Assembly: GCF_014203355.1 (NCBI RefSeq)
Contig: NZ_JACHIR010000002.1
Coordinates: 310,001 to 374,000, forward strand
Direction of reading: 5' to 3'
From: Kutzneria kofuensis
Lineage (GTDB): Bacteria; Actinomycetota; Actinomycetes; Mycobacteriales; Pseudonocardiaceae
DNA: 64,000 nucleotides
Under the pieces are notes generated by a model. The model was not told the DNA's origin and made no database searches. It saw only the letters and a list, made by a program, of their open reading frames with translations. A program made the translations under genes and the position numbers. Positions 14,582-22,868 of the stretch are shown piece after piece (positions within the stretch are counted from its first letter, which is position 1; each line of letters opens with the position of its first letter).

Positions 14582-17362
14582 ATGTCGGCCGAGTTCGGGC
14601 TGTTGGGCGAGGTGGTCGTCGCGGTGCACGGCCAGGCGGTCGACCCCGGGCCCGCGAAGCAGCGGTGCGTGCTGGCGGCGCTGGCGATGGACGTGAACCA
14701 GCTGGTCACGGCCGATCAGCTGATCGAGCGGGTGTGGGGAACGCAGTGCCCGCCGCGGGCGCGGGCCACACTGTCGAGCTACGTCTCACGGCTGCGCGGA
14801 GTGCTGGCGGCGACGGACGCGGCGGAGCTGGTCCGGCGACCGGCGGGATACGTGCTGAACGCGGACGAGTCGCTGATCGATGTGCACCGGTTCCGGCTGC
14901 TCACGACCAGGGCGCGGTCGATGGACGACGAGAACGCGGCGGCGGCGCTGACGGAGGCGATCGGGCTGTGGCGCGGGGAGCCGCTCGCGGGACTGGACGG
15001 CGACTGGGCGAGCTTCGAGCGTGACCGGCTGCGCCAGCAGCTCCTGGCCGCCGAATGCGACCTGACGGACGTGATGCTGCGGCTCGGCCACAGCGGCAGC
15101 CTCGTCTCCGAGCTGGCGACGCGGACCACGCGTCACCGGCTGAACGAACGGATCGCGGCCCAGTACCTGCTGGCGCTCTACCGCGACGGCCGGGTGGCCG
15201 ACGCGTTGGGGCACTACCAGCTGGTGCGGGCCCGGTTGATCGAGGAGCTGGGCACGGAACCCAGCGCGGCCCTGCAGAGCCTGCACCGACAGATCCTCGA
15301 CCTCGACCCCGCCCTGACCGCGTCCAGGCCCGCTGCCGGCGAGATCGCCGTCATCCCCCGGCAGCTGCCGGCTCCGCCCGCCCCGTTCGTCGGCCGAGAA
15401 GCGGACATGGCCCGGCTCGACGAGGTCTTCGACACCGGGCGAGCGGTGGTGATCTCGACGCTGGCGGGCACCGGCGGCATCGGCAAGACGTGGCTCGCGT
15501 TGCATTGGGCGCACCGCCGCCTCGACCGGTTCCCGGACGGTCAGCTGTTCGTCGACCTGCGCGGCTTCGGTCCGGACGACACGCGTATGGACCCGGCGGT
15601 AGCGCTGCGCGGTTTCCTCGGCGCGCTGGGCGTGTCCCGATCGGCGGTTCCGGCCGACGCCCACGCGCAGGAGGCGATGTTCCGCAGTCTCGTGGCCGGG
15701 AAGCGGATGCTCATCGTGATCGACAACGTGGCCGACGCCGCACAGGTCACGCCGCTGCTGCCCGGCAGCAGCTCGTGCACGGTGGTGATCACCAGCCGCA
15801 CGGCCCTGACCAGCCTGGTCAGTAGGCACGGCGCCCGCCATCTGTCGCTGGACGTGCTCGGCGACGCGGAGTCGTTGGCCCTGCTGACCGAGCGGCTCGG
15901 CCCCGCGCGGATCGACGCCGACAGGGACGCGGCGCTGGAGCTGGTCCGGTTCTGCACCGGGTTCCCGCTGGCGCTGGCCATCATCGCCGGCCGCGCCCTC
16001 GTCGCCGACACGGTCCCGCTGGGCAAGTTCGTCGCGGAGCTGCAGGCGACGGGCCTCGCGGCGTTGGACGACACGGATCCGGCCGGCAGCCTCGGCGCGG
16101 TGTTGTCGTGGTCGCTGCGGGCCCTCGATCCGGTGGACCGAACCGTGTTCGGGCTGCTCGGGCTCGCCCCCGGACCGGACATCGCCCTGCCCGCAGCGGC
16201 GAACCTGACCGGGCTGTCCCCCGCCGCGACCGAACACGCCCTGCGGCGGCTGGAAGACGCGTCGCTCGTGCGCCGCGACGACCACGACCGCTTCTGGATG
16301 CACGACCTGGTCCGCCGCTACGCCGTCACCCGTGCGCAGGCCGAACTCACCGAGGACGACCGCGAACGAGCCCTGCGTCGGGTGCTCGACTTCTACCTGC
16401 GCACCGCCCACGCCGGCGACCTGGTCCTGTTCCCCCATCGCGCCCCGAGTCCGCTCGGCCCGGCCGAACCGGGCAGCCACCCGCAACTGCTGGCCGACGG
16501 CGCGGCGGCGGCGGCGTGGTTCGAGGCGGAACACGAGTGCCTGCTCGACGCCCAACGACTCGCCCTTGCCCGTGGACAGCACCGGGCCGCCTGGCAGTTC
16601 GCCTGGACGATGAGCATCTTCCACCAGCTGCGCGGGCTGCACCATGATCACCTCGAGACCTGGCTGCACGCGCTTGACACGATCGAGCACCTAGCCGATC
16701 CCGTGAGCGCGATCCGAACCCACCGCAACATCGCCAACGCCTGCGCTGCCCTGGAGCGGTACGACCAGGCGGTCACCCACCTGCACGAGGCGGTCACCCT
16801 GGCCGAGAAGGAGGAGGCACACGCCGAGCTCGGCCACACCTACCTGGTGCTCTGCCGAGTCGACGAGGTGCGCCGGGACTTCCGGCAGGGCCGTGACCAC
16901 GGCGAGCAGGCCCTGCACTTCTTCCGGCTCGCCGGGAACCCGGCGTGGGAGGCGACCGCGCTGAACTCGACCGGCTGGTGCGCCGCTCTCCTCGGCGACT
17001 ACGACCACGCCCGGGAGTACTGCCGGACGGCCGTGGAGCTGAGCCGGCTCCACCAGTCCCCCACCGTCGAGGCCAACGCCCTCAACAGCCTGGGCTACGT
17101 CGACCACCACACCGGCCAGCACCGTTCCGCCATCGAGAACTACCGCCTGGCGCTGCGCGCCTACGGCGATTTCGGCTCCACGCACGGGCGGGCCGACACT
17201 CTCGAAGGCATCGGCCACCCGTACGCCGCCCTCGGCCAGTACGCCGAGGCTCGCGCCGCGTGGACCGAGGCCGCCGCCCTCCACGAGTCGCAGCAACGCA
17301 CCGAGGACGCCGCCCGGGTCCGCCGCCACCTGCAGACGCTCCCCCGGCGGCCGGCCTCCTGA
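14582..17362 (+). CDS. AfsR/SARP family regulator (winged HTH, BTAD, NB-ARC, TPR), 926 aa
   Basis: Large signal-responsive activator. Residues about 1-95 are an OmpR-type winged helix (PAKQRCVLAALAMDVNQLVT, LSSYVSRLRGVL). Residues 95-242 are the BTAD domain (VHRFRLL, LWRGEPLAGL, LIEELGTEPSAAL). NB-ARC starts near 265 with the P-loop AGTGGIGKTWLAL at about 295-307 and a later LIVIDNV Walker B segment. TPR repeats fill the C-terminal third (TYLVLCRVDEVRRDF, LNSTGWCAALLGDYDHA, LNSLGYVDHHTG, AYGDFGSTHGR). Such proteins often control secondary metabolism or development in actinomycetes. No biosynthetic cluster is adjacent; the small secreted protein downstream is a possible target. The 128 bp upstream contain nothing I recognise. 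Confidence 0.93.
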   Translation: MSAEFGLLGEVVVAVHGQAVDPGPAKQRCVLAALAMDVNQLVTADQLIERVWGTQCPPRARATLSSYVSRLRGVLAATDAAELVRRPAGYVLNADESLIDVHRFRLLTTRARSMDDENAAAALTEAIGLWRGEPLAGLDGDWASFERDRLRQQLLAAECDLTDVMLRLGHSGSLVSELATRTTRHRLNERIAAQYLLALYRDGRVADALGHYQLVRARLIEELGTEPSAALQSLHRQILDLDPALTASRPAAGEIAVIPRQLPAPPAPFVGREADMARLDEVFDTGRAVVISTLAGTGGIGKTWLALHWAHRRLDRFPDGQLFVDLRGFGPDDTRMDPAVALRGFLGALGVSRSAVPADAHAQEAMFRSLVAGKRMLIVIDNVADAAQVTPLLPGSSSCTVVITSRTALTSLVSRHGARHLSLDVLGDAESLALLTERLGPARIDADRDAALELVRFCTGFPLALAIIAGRALVADTVPLGKFVAELQATGLAALDDTDPAGSLGAVLSWSLRALDPVDRTVFGLLGLAPGPDIALPAAANLTGLSPAATEHALRRLEDASLVRRDDHDRFWMHDLVRRYAVTRAQAELTEDDRERALRRVLDFYLRTAHAGDLVLFPHRAPSPLGPAEPGSHPQLLADGAAAAAWFEAEHECLLDAQRLALARGQHRAAWQFAWTMSIFHQLRGLHHDHLETWLHALDTIEHLADPVSAIRTHRNIANACAALERYDQAVTHLHEAVTLAEKEEAHAELGHTYLVLCRVDEVRRDFRQGRDHGEQALHFFRLAGNPAWEATALNSTGWCAALLGDYDHAREYCRTAVELSRLHQSPTVEANALNSLGYVDHHTGQHRSAIENYRLALRAYGDFGSTHGRADTLEGIGHPYAALGQYAEARAAWTEAAALHESQQRTEDAARVRRHLQTLPRRPAS

Positions 17363-17422
17363 CCTGGGCATTGCAGAAGTCTGCAAGGGGCGCGCAAACC
17401 CGGCCCAGCAGTGTCCCCAGGA

Positions 17423-17444
17423 CGACCTCGCGGGGGTGAGGTCG
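17423..17444. promoter_or_regulatory. Hairpin in the leader of the small secreted protein
   Basis: CGACCTC and GAGGTCG form a perfect 7-bp stem between the regulator stop and the next start. Just upstream, TTGCAG-AAGT-CTGCAA is a second perfect inverted repeat. Either could be a weak terminator or a regulatory site. Confidence 0.35.
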
Positions 17445-17465
17445 CTCGGATCCAGGGGAGCCACC

Positions 17466-17693
17466 ATGCCCGAACGCAAGCTCGCCGCCGCGGCGCTGAC
17501 CTGCGCCGCACTCCTCACCGGATTCGTCGACGGCGCACCACGGGCGACCGTTCCCGCCGGCGAGTCCGGGCACCCGTGCCGGGGCAGCTCCGTCACCGTG
17601 GACTTCGGCACCACCGGCGGCAGCCCGTGGCGGGTGAACAGCGTGACCCTGGACCGCTTCGGGACCGGAACACCCTGCAAGTTCGGCTTCTAG
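17466..17693 (+). CDS. Small secreted cysteine-containing protein, 75 aa
   Basis: ATG 17466 is preceded by GGGGAG. A signal peptide (RKLAAAALTCAALLTGFVDG) is followed by a mature peptide of about 50 residues with two Cys (GHPCRGSS and GTPCKFGF), so one disulfide is likely. The mature part, SVTVDFGTTGGSPWRVNSV, looks like beta strands. The family is not recognised. It lies about 100 bp downstream of the SARP regulator in the same direction and convergent to a TetR gene. Confidence 0.65.
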   Translation: MPERKLAAAALTCAALLTGFVDGAPRATVPAGESGHPCRGSSVTVDFGTTGGSPWRVNSVTLDRFGTGTPCKFGF

Positions 17694-17717
17694 GGCACCA
17701 ACCCATGTCCTCGGCCG

Positions 17718-18263
17718 TCAAGTGCCGTCATGGCGCAGTCCGTTCATCAGGAGCGTGAGCAGACGGTCGGCCTGGGCCGAGTCATCCGGGGCGGCCCAGG
17801 CGATGGCGCCGACCATCTTCAGCACGTCGACCGCGTCCGCGGCGACGACTGCGCCCGATTCACGTGCCCGGGTCAGCAACGCGTCCCCTACCTCGAACAG
17901 CTGTGCATGCAGGTCCGACACGAGGTTGTTCTCGCGATCGAGCGCGGAGTTCATCACCGCGGCGGCGAGGCCGCGATACGTCAGGGCGTGCGTGACGGTG
18001 GCGCGCAGCCATGTCCACAGCGCGTCGAAGGCGTCGTCGGCCGCCAGCAACCCGCGTCCGAGGTCGGCCAGCTCGGTGATCTGCCCGGCCAGCACCGCCT
18101 CGATGAGATCCAGCCGCGTGGGGAAATGCCGGTACAGCGTCCCGCTGGCCACGCCCGCCCGCCGGGCGATCTCGTCCAGCGAGGCGTCCACCCCGAACTC
18201 GGCGAACGCGACGCGCGCCTCCGCCAGCAGCCGCTCGTAGTTGCGCCGGGCATCCGCCCGCAT
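17718..18263 (-). CDS. TetR family transcriptional regulator, 181 aa
   Basis: N-terminal HTH: LLAEARVAFAEFGVDASLDE, IARRAGVASGTLYRHFPTRL, then LDLIEAVLAGQ. The C-terminal ligand-binding domain is of the TetR_C type common in actinomycetes (LWTWLRATVTHALTYRGLAA). Start at ATG 18263; a GTG at 18293 would extend into the operator. It is divergent from a SnoaL-like gene with an inverted repeat between them, so it probably represses that gene and itself. Confidence 0.9.
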   Translation of the reverse strand: MRADARRNYERLLAEARVAFAEFGVDASLDEIARRAGVASGTLYRHFPTRLDLIEAVLAGQITELADLGRGLLAADDAFDALWTWLRATVTHALTYRGLAAAVMNSALDRENNLVSDLHAQLFEVGDALLTRARESGAVVAADAVDVLKMVGAIAWAAPDDSAQADRLLTLLMNGLRHDGT

Positions 18264-18290
18264 CGGCACCACACCCTTGCTAACCGGGGA

Positions 18291-18307
18291 CACGGTCCGT
18301 TACCGTG
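18291..18307. promoter_or_regulatory. Inverted repeat, probable TetR operator
   Basis: CACGGT-CCGTT-ACCGTG is a perfect 6-bp inverted repeat; with flanking bases, 8 of 9 positions pair. It sits in the 92-bp gap between the divergent TetR and SnoaL-like genes. Confidence 0.55.
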
Positions 18308-18355
18308 CCCAGCTATCCGGACCACGTCTCACCTTAGCCGTGTGGGGGGCCATTC

Positions 18356-19147
18356 ATGGCATTGACCGAGCAAGACCGGATCGACATCAACGACCTGATC
18401 AACCGGCACGGCCATCTCACCGACGCGGGCGAGCTGCACCGCGCCGGCGAGCTGTTCACCCCGGACGTCACCTACGACGTGACCGACTTCGGCCTCGGCT
18501 CGCTGCACGGGATCGAGGCGCTGCGGGAGGCCGCGGAAGCACTGGGCGACGCCAACCCGGTCGGACATCACGTCACCAACATCGTGATCACCTCGATCGA
18601 CGACCACGCCGCCCGCGTCCGCTCCAAGGGCATCGGCATCAAGGCCGACGGAACCGCCGGCAGCGTCACCTACGAGGACGTCGTCACGCGCCGGCCCGAC
18701 GGCTGGCGGATCAGCCACCGCAAGGTGGTCGCGAGGCGAAAGGCCGGCCCGCGCGAGGTGCTGGACCGCTTCCGCCGGGCCGCCATCGACCAGTCCGTCG
18801 AGGACATGAGCGCGCTGTACGCGGTCGACGCGGTCCACGAATTCCCGTTCACCCGGCCGGATCTGCCGTCCCGACTGGAAGGCCGGGACGAGATCGTGCG
18901 CTGGACGACCGCGGTGTGGCAGTCCACTGCGTTCAAGTACGACCGCTACCGCACCCTGGCCATCCACAACACCGACGACCCCAACACGATCGTCGTCGAG
19001 CAGGAGGCCATCGGCACCAGCGCGGCCGCCGGAGAGTTCACGCTGCCCAACATGGTCGTGCTGACCGCCCGCAACGGGCAGATCGCGCATCTGCGCGACT
19101 ACGTCAACGTCCTGGCGGCCGCGGCCGCCCTGGGACGGGAGCTGTGA
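18356..19147 (+). CDS. Protein with two tandem SnoaL-like (NTF2-fold) domains, 263 aa
   Basis: The first half (LTEQDRIDINDLINRHGHLT, LHRAGELFTPDVTYDVTDFG, TYEDVVTRRPDGWRISHRKV) is a SnoaL_4-type cone domain. The second (VLDRFRRAAIDQSVEDMSAL, AVDAVHEFPFTRP, VVLTARNGQIAHLRDYVN) is a SnoaL/ester-cyclase-like domain. Such folds bind small hydrophobic molecules and may catalyse cyclisation, dehydration or isomerisation; no specific reaction can be assigned. It is probably repressed by the divergent TetR. A nitroreductase follows 42 bp downstream and may be co-transcribed. Confidence 0.85.
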   Translation: MALTEQDRIDINDLINRHGHLTDAGELHRAGELFTPDVTYDVTDFGLGSLHGIEALREAAEALGDANPVGHHVTNIVITSIDDHAARVRSKGIGIKADGTAGSVTYEDVVTRRPDGWRISHRKVVARRKAGPREVLDRFRRAAIDQSVEDMSALYAVDAVHEFPFTRPDLPSRLEGRDEIVRWTTAVWQSTAFKYDRYRTLAIHNTDDPNTIVVEQEAIGTSAAAGEFTLPNMVVLTARNGQIAHLRDYVNVLAAAAALGREL

Positions 19148-19189
19148 CGGGTACGATCGCCGGCAGCAACTGATCCTCGGGGGGGAACG

Positions 19190-19774
19190 ATGGAATTCCA
19201 GGACGTCGTGCGGCGCCGGCGCATGGTGCGCAAGTTCACCGACGAGCCGGTGGCCGAGGAGAGCATCCGCCGGATCATGAGCAACGCGCTGCGCGGGCCG
19301 TCGGCCGGATTCTCGCAGGGCCAGGCGTTTCTGGTGCTGCAGGGCGACGACGTCAAGCGGTTCAGCGACGTGGTCCAGCTCTGGACGTCGGAGACGGCCA
19401 AGGCGGCGCCGGTGGTGGTGATCCCGTTCGCCGTCAAGGACGTCTATCTCGACCGGTACGCCCAGGAGGACAAGGGCTGGACGGACCGCAGTGAGGACCA
19501 CTGGCCGGTGCCGTTCTGGTACATCGACACCGGCATGGCGGTGCTGCTGATCCTGCAGACCGTGGTGGACGAGGGCCTCGGCGCCGTGTACTTCGGCATC
19601 GGCCGGGAGGACTTCGACCGGCTGCGCACGGAATTCGGGGTGCCGGCGAGCCACGAGCCGATCGGCGCGATCGCCATCGGTCACGACGCCGACGCCAAGG
19701 TCTCCGAGGGGGCCTCGCCGAACACGCGCAAGCGCAAGCCGCAGACCGAGACCGTCCACTACGGACAGTGGTGA
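19190..19774 (+). CDS. Nitroreductase family protein, 194 aa
   Basis: FMN-dependent NAD(P)H oxidoreductase. The family N terminus VVRRRRMVRKFTDEPVAEES is followed by the FMN-contact segment ALRGPSAGFSQGQAFLVLQ. The middle GMAVLLILQTVVDEGLGAVY and the C-terminal PIGAIAIGHDAD with a basic tail are typical. ATG 19190 has GGGGGG upstream. It follows the SnoaL-like gene, so it may act with it on a quinone or nitro compound. Its stop is 2 bp from the stop of the convergent oxygenase gene. Confidence 0.9.
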   Translation: MEFQDVVRRRRMVRKFTDEPVAEESIRRIMSNALRGPSAGFSQGQAFLVLQGDDVKRFSDVVQLWTSETAKAAPVVVIPFAVKDVYLDRYAQEDKGWTDRSEDHWPVPFWYIDTGMAVLLILQTVVDEGLGAVYFGIGREDFDRLRTEFGVPASHEPIGAIAIGHDADAKVSEGASPNTRKRKPQTETVHYGQW

Positions 19775-19776
19775 CG

Positions 19777-20490
19777 TCACGCGGCGTCGTGGAAGACCAG
19801 CCCCAGGGTGTGTCGGTGGCCGGAGCGGACCGCCGACACGCCGTGCCGTACCGGCGAGGCCGACCAGCCGCGTGACGACCGCACCGGGCGGTCGCGGGTG
19901 GTGAACACCAGGCCGTGTCCTTGGGGGATGAGCGTGGCGGTACCGCGCGACTGGGCCCGCGGCCGCTGCTCGACCAGCAGGAACTCGCCGCCGGTGTGGT
20001 CCTCGCCGGGCGCGTCGAGGTTGATCACGACCTGCAGCGGGAACACCTTGTCCCCGTACAGATCCCGGTGCAGCGCGTTCCAGCCGCCGGTCTCGTAGCG
20101 CAGCAGGATCGGCGTCGGCCGGGTCTGCCCGGCGTCGTGGCAGACCCGCAGCCACTCGTCCAGCGTGTCCGGCCATTCGGCGTCACGGCCCAGCCGCGCG
20201 TACCAGTCCCGCGCGATGGGCAGCAGCCGCGGGTACAGCGCCTGCCGCAACTCCTGGACGGCGTCGGGGAACGGCTCGGCGAAGTAGCGGTAGTCGCCGT
20301 TGTCGCCGAACCGGTGCCGCCGCAGGTTCACCTCCGCACGAAAGCGCTCCGGGGCCTGCCACAACGCGATGATCCTCGCGCACTCGGCCGGGGTGAGCAG
20401 CCGCGGCAGCAGCGCGCAGCCGTAGTCGTCGAGTTCGGCGGTCGCCGCCGCCCAGTCCGCCGCGGCGACGCGCTTCTCGTACTTGCCCAT
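19777..20490 (-). CDS. 2-oxoglutarate/Fe(II)-dependent oxygenase, 237 aa
   Basis: Double-stranded beta-helix oxygenase. The iron ligands are the HxD in NALHRDLYGD and a distal His in SPVRHGVSAVRSGHRHTLG, where the following Arg would bind 2-oxoglutarate. DHTGGEFLLVEQRPRAQS and QVVINLDAP are core strands. The N-terminal part (LLPRLLTPAECARIIALWQ) is the usual cap helix. ATG 20490 starts MGKYEKR. Close relatives are annotated as prolyl-hydroxylase-like or AlkB-like; the substrate is unknown. It is divergent from the DinB-like gene. Confidence 0.88.
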   Translation of the reverse strand: MGKYEKRVAAADWAAATAELDDYGCALLPRLLTPAECARIIALWQAPERFRAEVNLRRHRFGDNGDYRYFAEPFPDAVQELRQALYPRLLPIARDWYARLGRDAEWPDTLDEWLRVCHDAGQTRPTPILLRYETGGWNALHRDLYGDKVFPLQVVINLDAPGEDHTGGEFLLVEQRPRAQSRGTATLIPQGHGLVFTTRDRPVRSSRGWSASPVRHGVSAVRSGHRHTLGLVFHDAA

Positions 20491-20614
20491 GCCCCGAGTC
20501 TGCCCGCCGCCCGCGACGCGGACCGGCGGAAATCGGCCATCGCGTTCCGGGGTGTCCAGTTCGGCCGTCGCCGTTCGTCCTTGGGTCACCCAGTAGCCGA
20601 GAAAGGGATCGACG

Positions 20615-21190
20615 ATGAACGTGATGGAGCTGTACGGACGGGCCCAGGACGGGTTCGACGCGGTGCTGGCCGGCGTCGGCCCCGACCAGTGGGAAACCCC
20701 GTCGACCTGCCCGGACTGGTCGGTGCGGGACGTCGCCGGGCACGTGATCTGGGCCCAGCGCCAGCTGCGGGCGTGGGCGACCGGCGAGGAGTACGCCGAC
20801 CACGCGGGCGCGCCCGGGTCACCCCGTCCCGCGGTGCTGGCCGAGGGCGACCCGCTCAAGCTGTGGCGGGAGGCGCGGGAGGAGGCGACGGCGACGCTGA
20901 CCGGGGAGGCGCTGGCCAAGACGGTCGCGCTGCCGGGCGTCGGCGAGATTCCGCTGGTGGCGGTGGTGACGTTGCTGCTCACCGACACCGCCACGCACAC
21001 CTGGGACATCGCCCACGCGCTCGGCGAGAAGGTGGTGCTGGATCCGGCGGTGGTGTCGGCGGCGTTCGAGTGGTCGCGGGCGAACGTGATCCGCCGGCCG
21101 GGCTTCTTCGGTCCGGAGCTCGCGCCGCCCGACGACGCCGACGAGCAGACGCGACTGCTGGCCTTCCTCGGGCGGACGGTCACGGCGTAG
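20615..21190 (+). CDS. TIGR03086/maleylpyruvate isomerase-type (DinB-fold) metal-binding protein, 191 aa
   Basis: Four-helix DinB-like protein of the mycothiol-dependent family. TCPDWSVRDVAGHVIWAQRQ carries the first metal-binding His and TATHTWDIAHALG the other pair. The family is restricted largely to mycothiol-producing actinobacteria, which supports the taxonomic guess. The precise reaction is not known. AGAAAGG precedes ATG 20615. The stop codon abuts directly the stop of the convergent sigma factor gene, with no intergenic bases. Confidence 0.88.
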   Translation: MNVMELYGRAQDGFDAVLAGVGPDQWETPSTCPDWSVRDVAGHVIWAQRQLRAWATGEEYADHAGAPGSPRPAVLAEGDPLKLWREAREEATATLTGEALAKTVALPGVGEIPLVAVVTLLLTDTATHTWDIAHALGEKVVLDPAVVSAAFEWSRANVIRRPGFFGPELAPPDDADEQTRLLAFLGRTVTA

Positions 21191-22393
21191 TCAGTCGAGG
21201 TCGCGCAGCCGGCCGGCGAGGAATCGCCGGTCGGCCGGGCTCGTGGCGAGCTCGTGGGCTCGCCGGTACGCCGCCACCGCTTCCTCCCGACGCCCGAGCC
21301 GCCGCAGCAGATCGGCCCGGGCGGCGTGCCATAGGTGGTAGCGGTCGAGACCGGCGATCTGGTCGATCAACGCCAAGCCCTCGTCAAAGGTCGTAGCCAT
21401 GGCCACGGCGACCGCGTGATTCAACGCCACCACCGGCGACGGGGAGATCGCCAGCAGCTGGGCGTAGACGCCGGCGATGCCCGACCAGTCCGTCCGGTCG
21501 GGCGACGCGGCCTGGGCGTGCAGCGCCGCGATCGCGGCCTGCAGTTGGTACGGTCCCGGCCGGCCCAGGCGGAGCGCCCGATCGAGGACCCCGACGGCTT
21601 CGGCGATCTCGGCGCCGTCCCAACGGGACCGGTCCTGATCCTCCAACAGGACGACGTCACCATCGGCGTCGAAGCGGGCGGCGCTGCGCGAGTCGTGCAG
21701 CAGCAGCAACGCGACCAGGCCGAGGGCCTCGGGCTCGTCCGGCATCAGCGTGGCGACGAGCTTGCCGAGCCGAACGGCTTCGGCGCGGAGCTGGTCGTGG
21801 GCGGTGGTGTAGCCCTGGGTGAAGATCAGGTACACCACCGCCAGCACGCCGGAGAGCCGCTCCGGCAGCAGGTGGTCGGCGGGGACCCGCAGACTGATGC
21901 CGGCGTCGCGGATCTTCCGCTTGGCCCGCACCAGCCGCTGCGCCAGGGTCGCCTCGCTGACCAGGAACATCCGCGCGATCTGGCCGGCGGTCAGCCCGGC
22001 GACGGCCTGCAGGGTCAGCGCCACCCGCGCGTCCTCGGCCAGCGCCGGGTGGCAGCAGGTGAAGACCAGGCTCAGCCGCTCGTCACCCACCGCGAGAAGA
22101 CTGTCCGTGCCCATGCCCGTCACCGCCTCGGGACGTTCACCCAGCTGGGCGAGCTTCTCCCGGCCGAGCCGGGCCCGCCGCAGCCGGTCGATCGCGCTGT
22201 TGCGGGCCGTGGTCAGCAGCCAGGCCACGGGGTCGTCCGGCGCCGCGTCGCCCCACTTGCCCAGCGCCGCGGCGCAGGCGTCCTGCAGTGCGTCCTCGGC
22301 GAGTTCGAAGTCGCCCAGCACGCGGATCAGGGCAGCCAGCATCCGGGCCCGGTGCTCCCGGTAGACCTGCTGCAGGACGGTCCCGGCGGTCAT
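21191..22393 (-). CDS. ECF42-type RNA polymerase sigma factor with C-terminal extension, 400 aa
   Basis: Sigma region 2 is [20 protein letters not shown], with [20 protein letters not shown] and [20 protein letters not shown]. Region 4 follows ([40 protein letters not shown]). The remaining 200 residues are the TPR-like extension characteristic of ECF42 ([37 protein letters not shown]). The ATG at 22393 overlaps the YCII stop as ATGA. ECF42 factors are typically encoded next to DGPF/YCII proteins and lack an obvious anti-sigma factor, as here. Confidence 0.93.
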   Translation of the reverse strand: MTAGTVLQQVYREHRARMLAALIRVLGDFELAEDALQDACAAALGKWGDAAPDDPVAWLLTTARNSAIDRLRRARLGREKLAQLGERPEAVTGMGTDSLLAVGDERLSLVFTCCHPALAEDARVALTLQAVAGLTAGQIARMFLVSEATLAQRLVRAKRKIRDAGISLRVPADHLLPERLSGVLAVVYLIFTQGYTTAHDQLRAEAVRLGKLVATLMPDEPEALGLVALLLLHDSRSAARFDADGDVVLLEDQDRSRWDGAEIAEAVGVLDRALRLGRPGPYQLQAAIAALHAQAASPDRTDWSGIAGVYAQLLAISPSPVVALNHAVAVAMATTFDEGLALIDQIAGLDRYHLWHAARADLLRRLGRREEAVAAYRRAHELATSPADRRFLAGRLRDLD

Positions 22394-22755
22394 TCCGGCC
22401 GGTGGTCCAGGCCCGGCACGGCGACGATCGGCCGCACCTCGATCGAGCCCTGTTCGGCCATCGGGCACAGCGCGGCCAGCTCCAACGCCTCGTCCAGGTC
22501 ACGGCAGTCGAGCACGTAGGCGCCGCCGAGGTGCTCGTGGGTCTCGGCGAACGGACCGTCGGTGATCAGCGTCTTGCCGTCGCGGACGCTCACCGTGGTG
22601 GCCGTGTGCTCGCGCTGCAGCGGATGCCCGGAGACGAACACGCCGCGCCGCCGGCACTCCTCGGCGAAGGCGTTCACCCGGGCCAGGGCCTCGGGGAACT
22701 CGGGGTCGCCCGGCTCGGGCCGCACGCAGTTGTAGATCAGCAGCATGTACTGCAC
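22390..22755 (-). CDS. YCII/DGPF domain protein, ECF42 partner, 121 aa
   Basis: Starts (GTG 22755) [19 protein letters not shown] and contains the eponymous [15 protein letters not shown], with a dimeric ferredoxin-like fold expected. GGAGG lies four bases before the GTG. DGPF proteins are the conserved neighbours of ECF42 sigma factors and are thought to act in the same response; their activity is unknown. Coupling by ATGA overlap with the sigma gene supports a two-gene operon. Confidence 0.92.
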   Translation of the reverse strand: MQYMLLIYNCVRPEPGDPEFPEALARVNAFAEECRRRGVFVSGHPLQREHTATTVSVRDGKTLITDGPFAETHEHLGGAYVLDCRDLDEALELAALCPMAEQGSIEVRPIVAVPGLDHRPE

Positions 22756-22843
22756 AGGTCCTCCACTCCCGGTCGGTCTCCCAGGATGACGAACGAGCCG
22801 ACCGTATCTCGACAGCGCCGCGGAAATTCGGTGGTGACCGTCC

Positions 22844-22867
22844 GTTAGTACGCACTAGCGTACTAAC
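22844..22867. promoter_or_regulatory. Perfect 24-bp palindromic operator before the carboxylesterase
   Basis: GTTAGTACGC-ACTA-GCGTACTAAC has 10-bp perfect arms around a 4-bp centre. It ends one base before the ATG of the carboxylesterase gene, so a protein bound here would block leader transcription or initiation. The form suits a TetR-type dimer, but no TetR gene is adjacent. Confidence 0.7.
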
Positions 22868-22868
22868 C

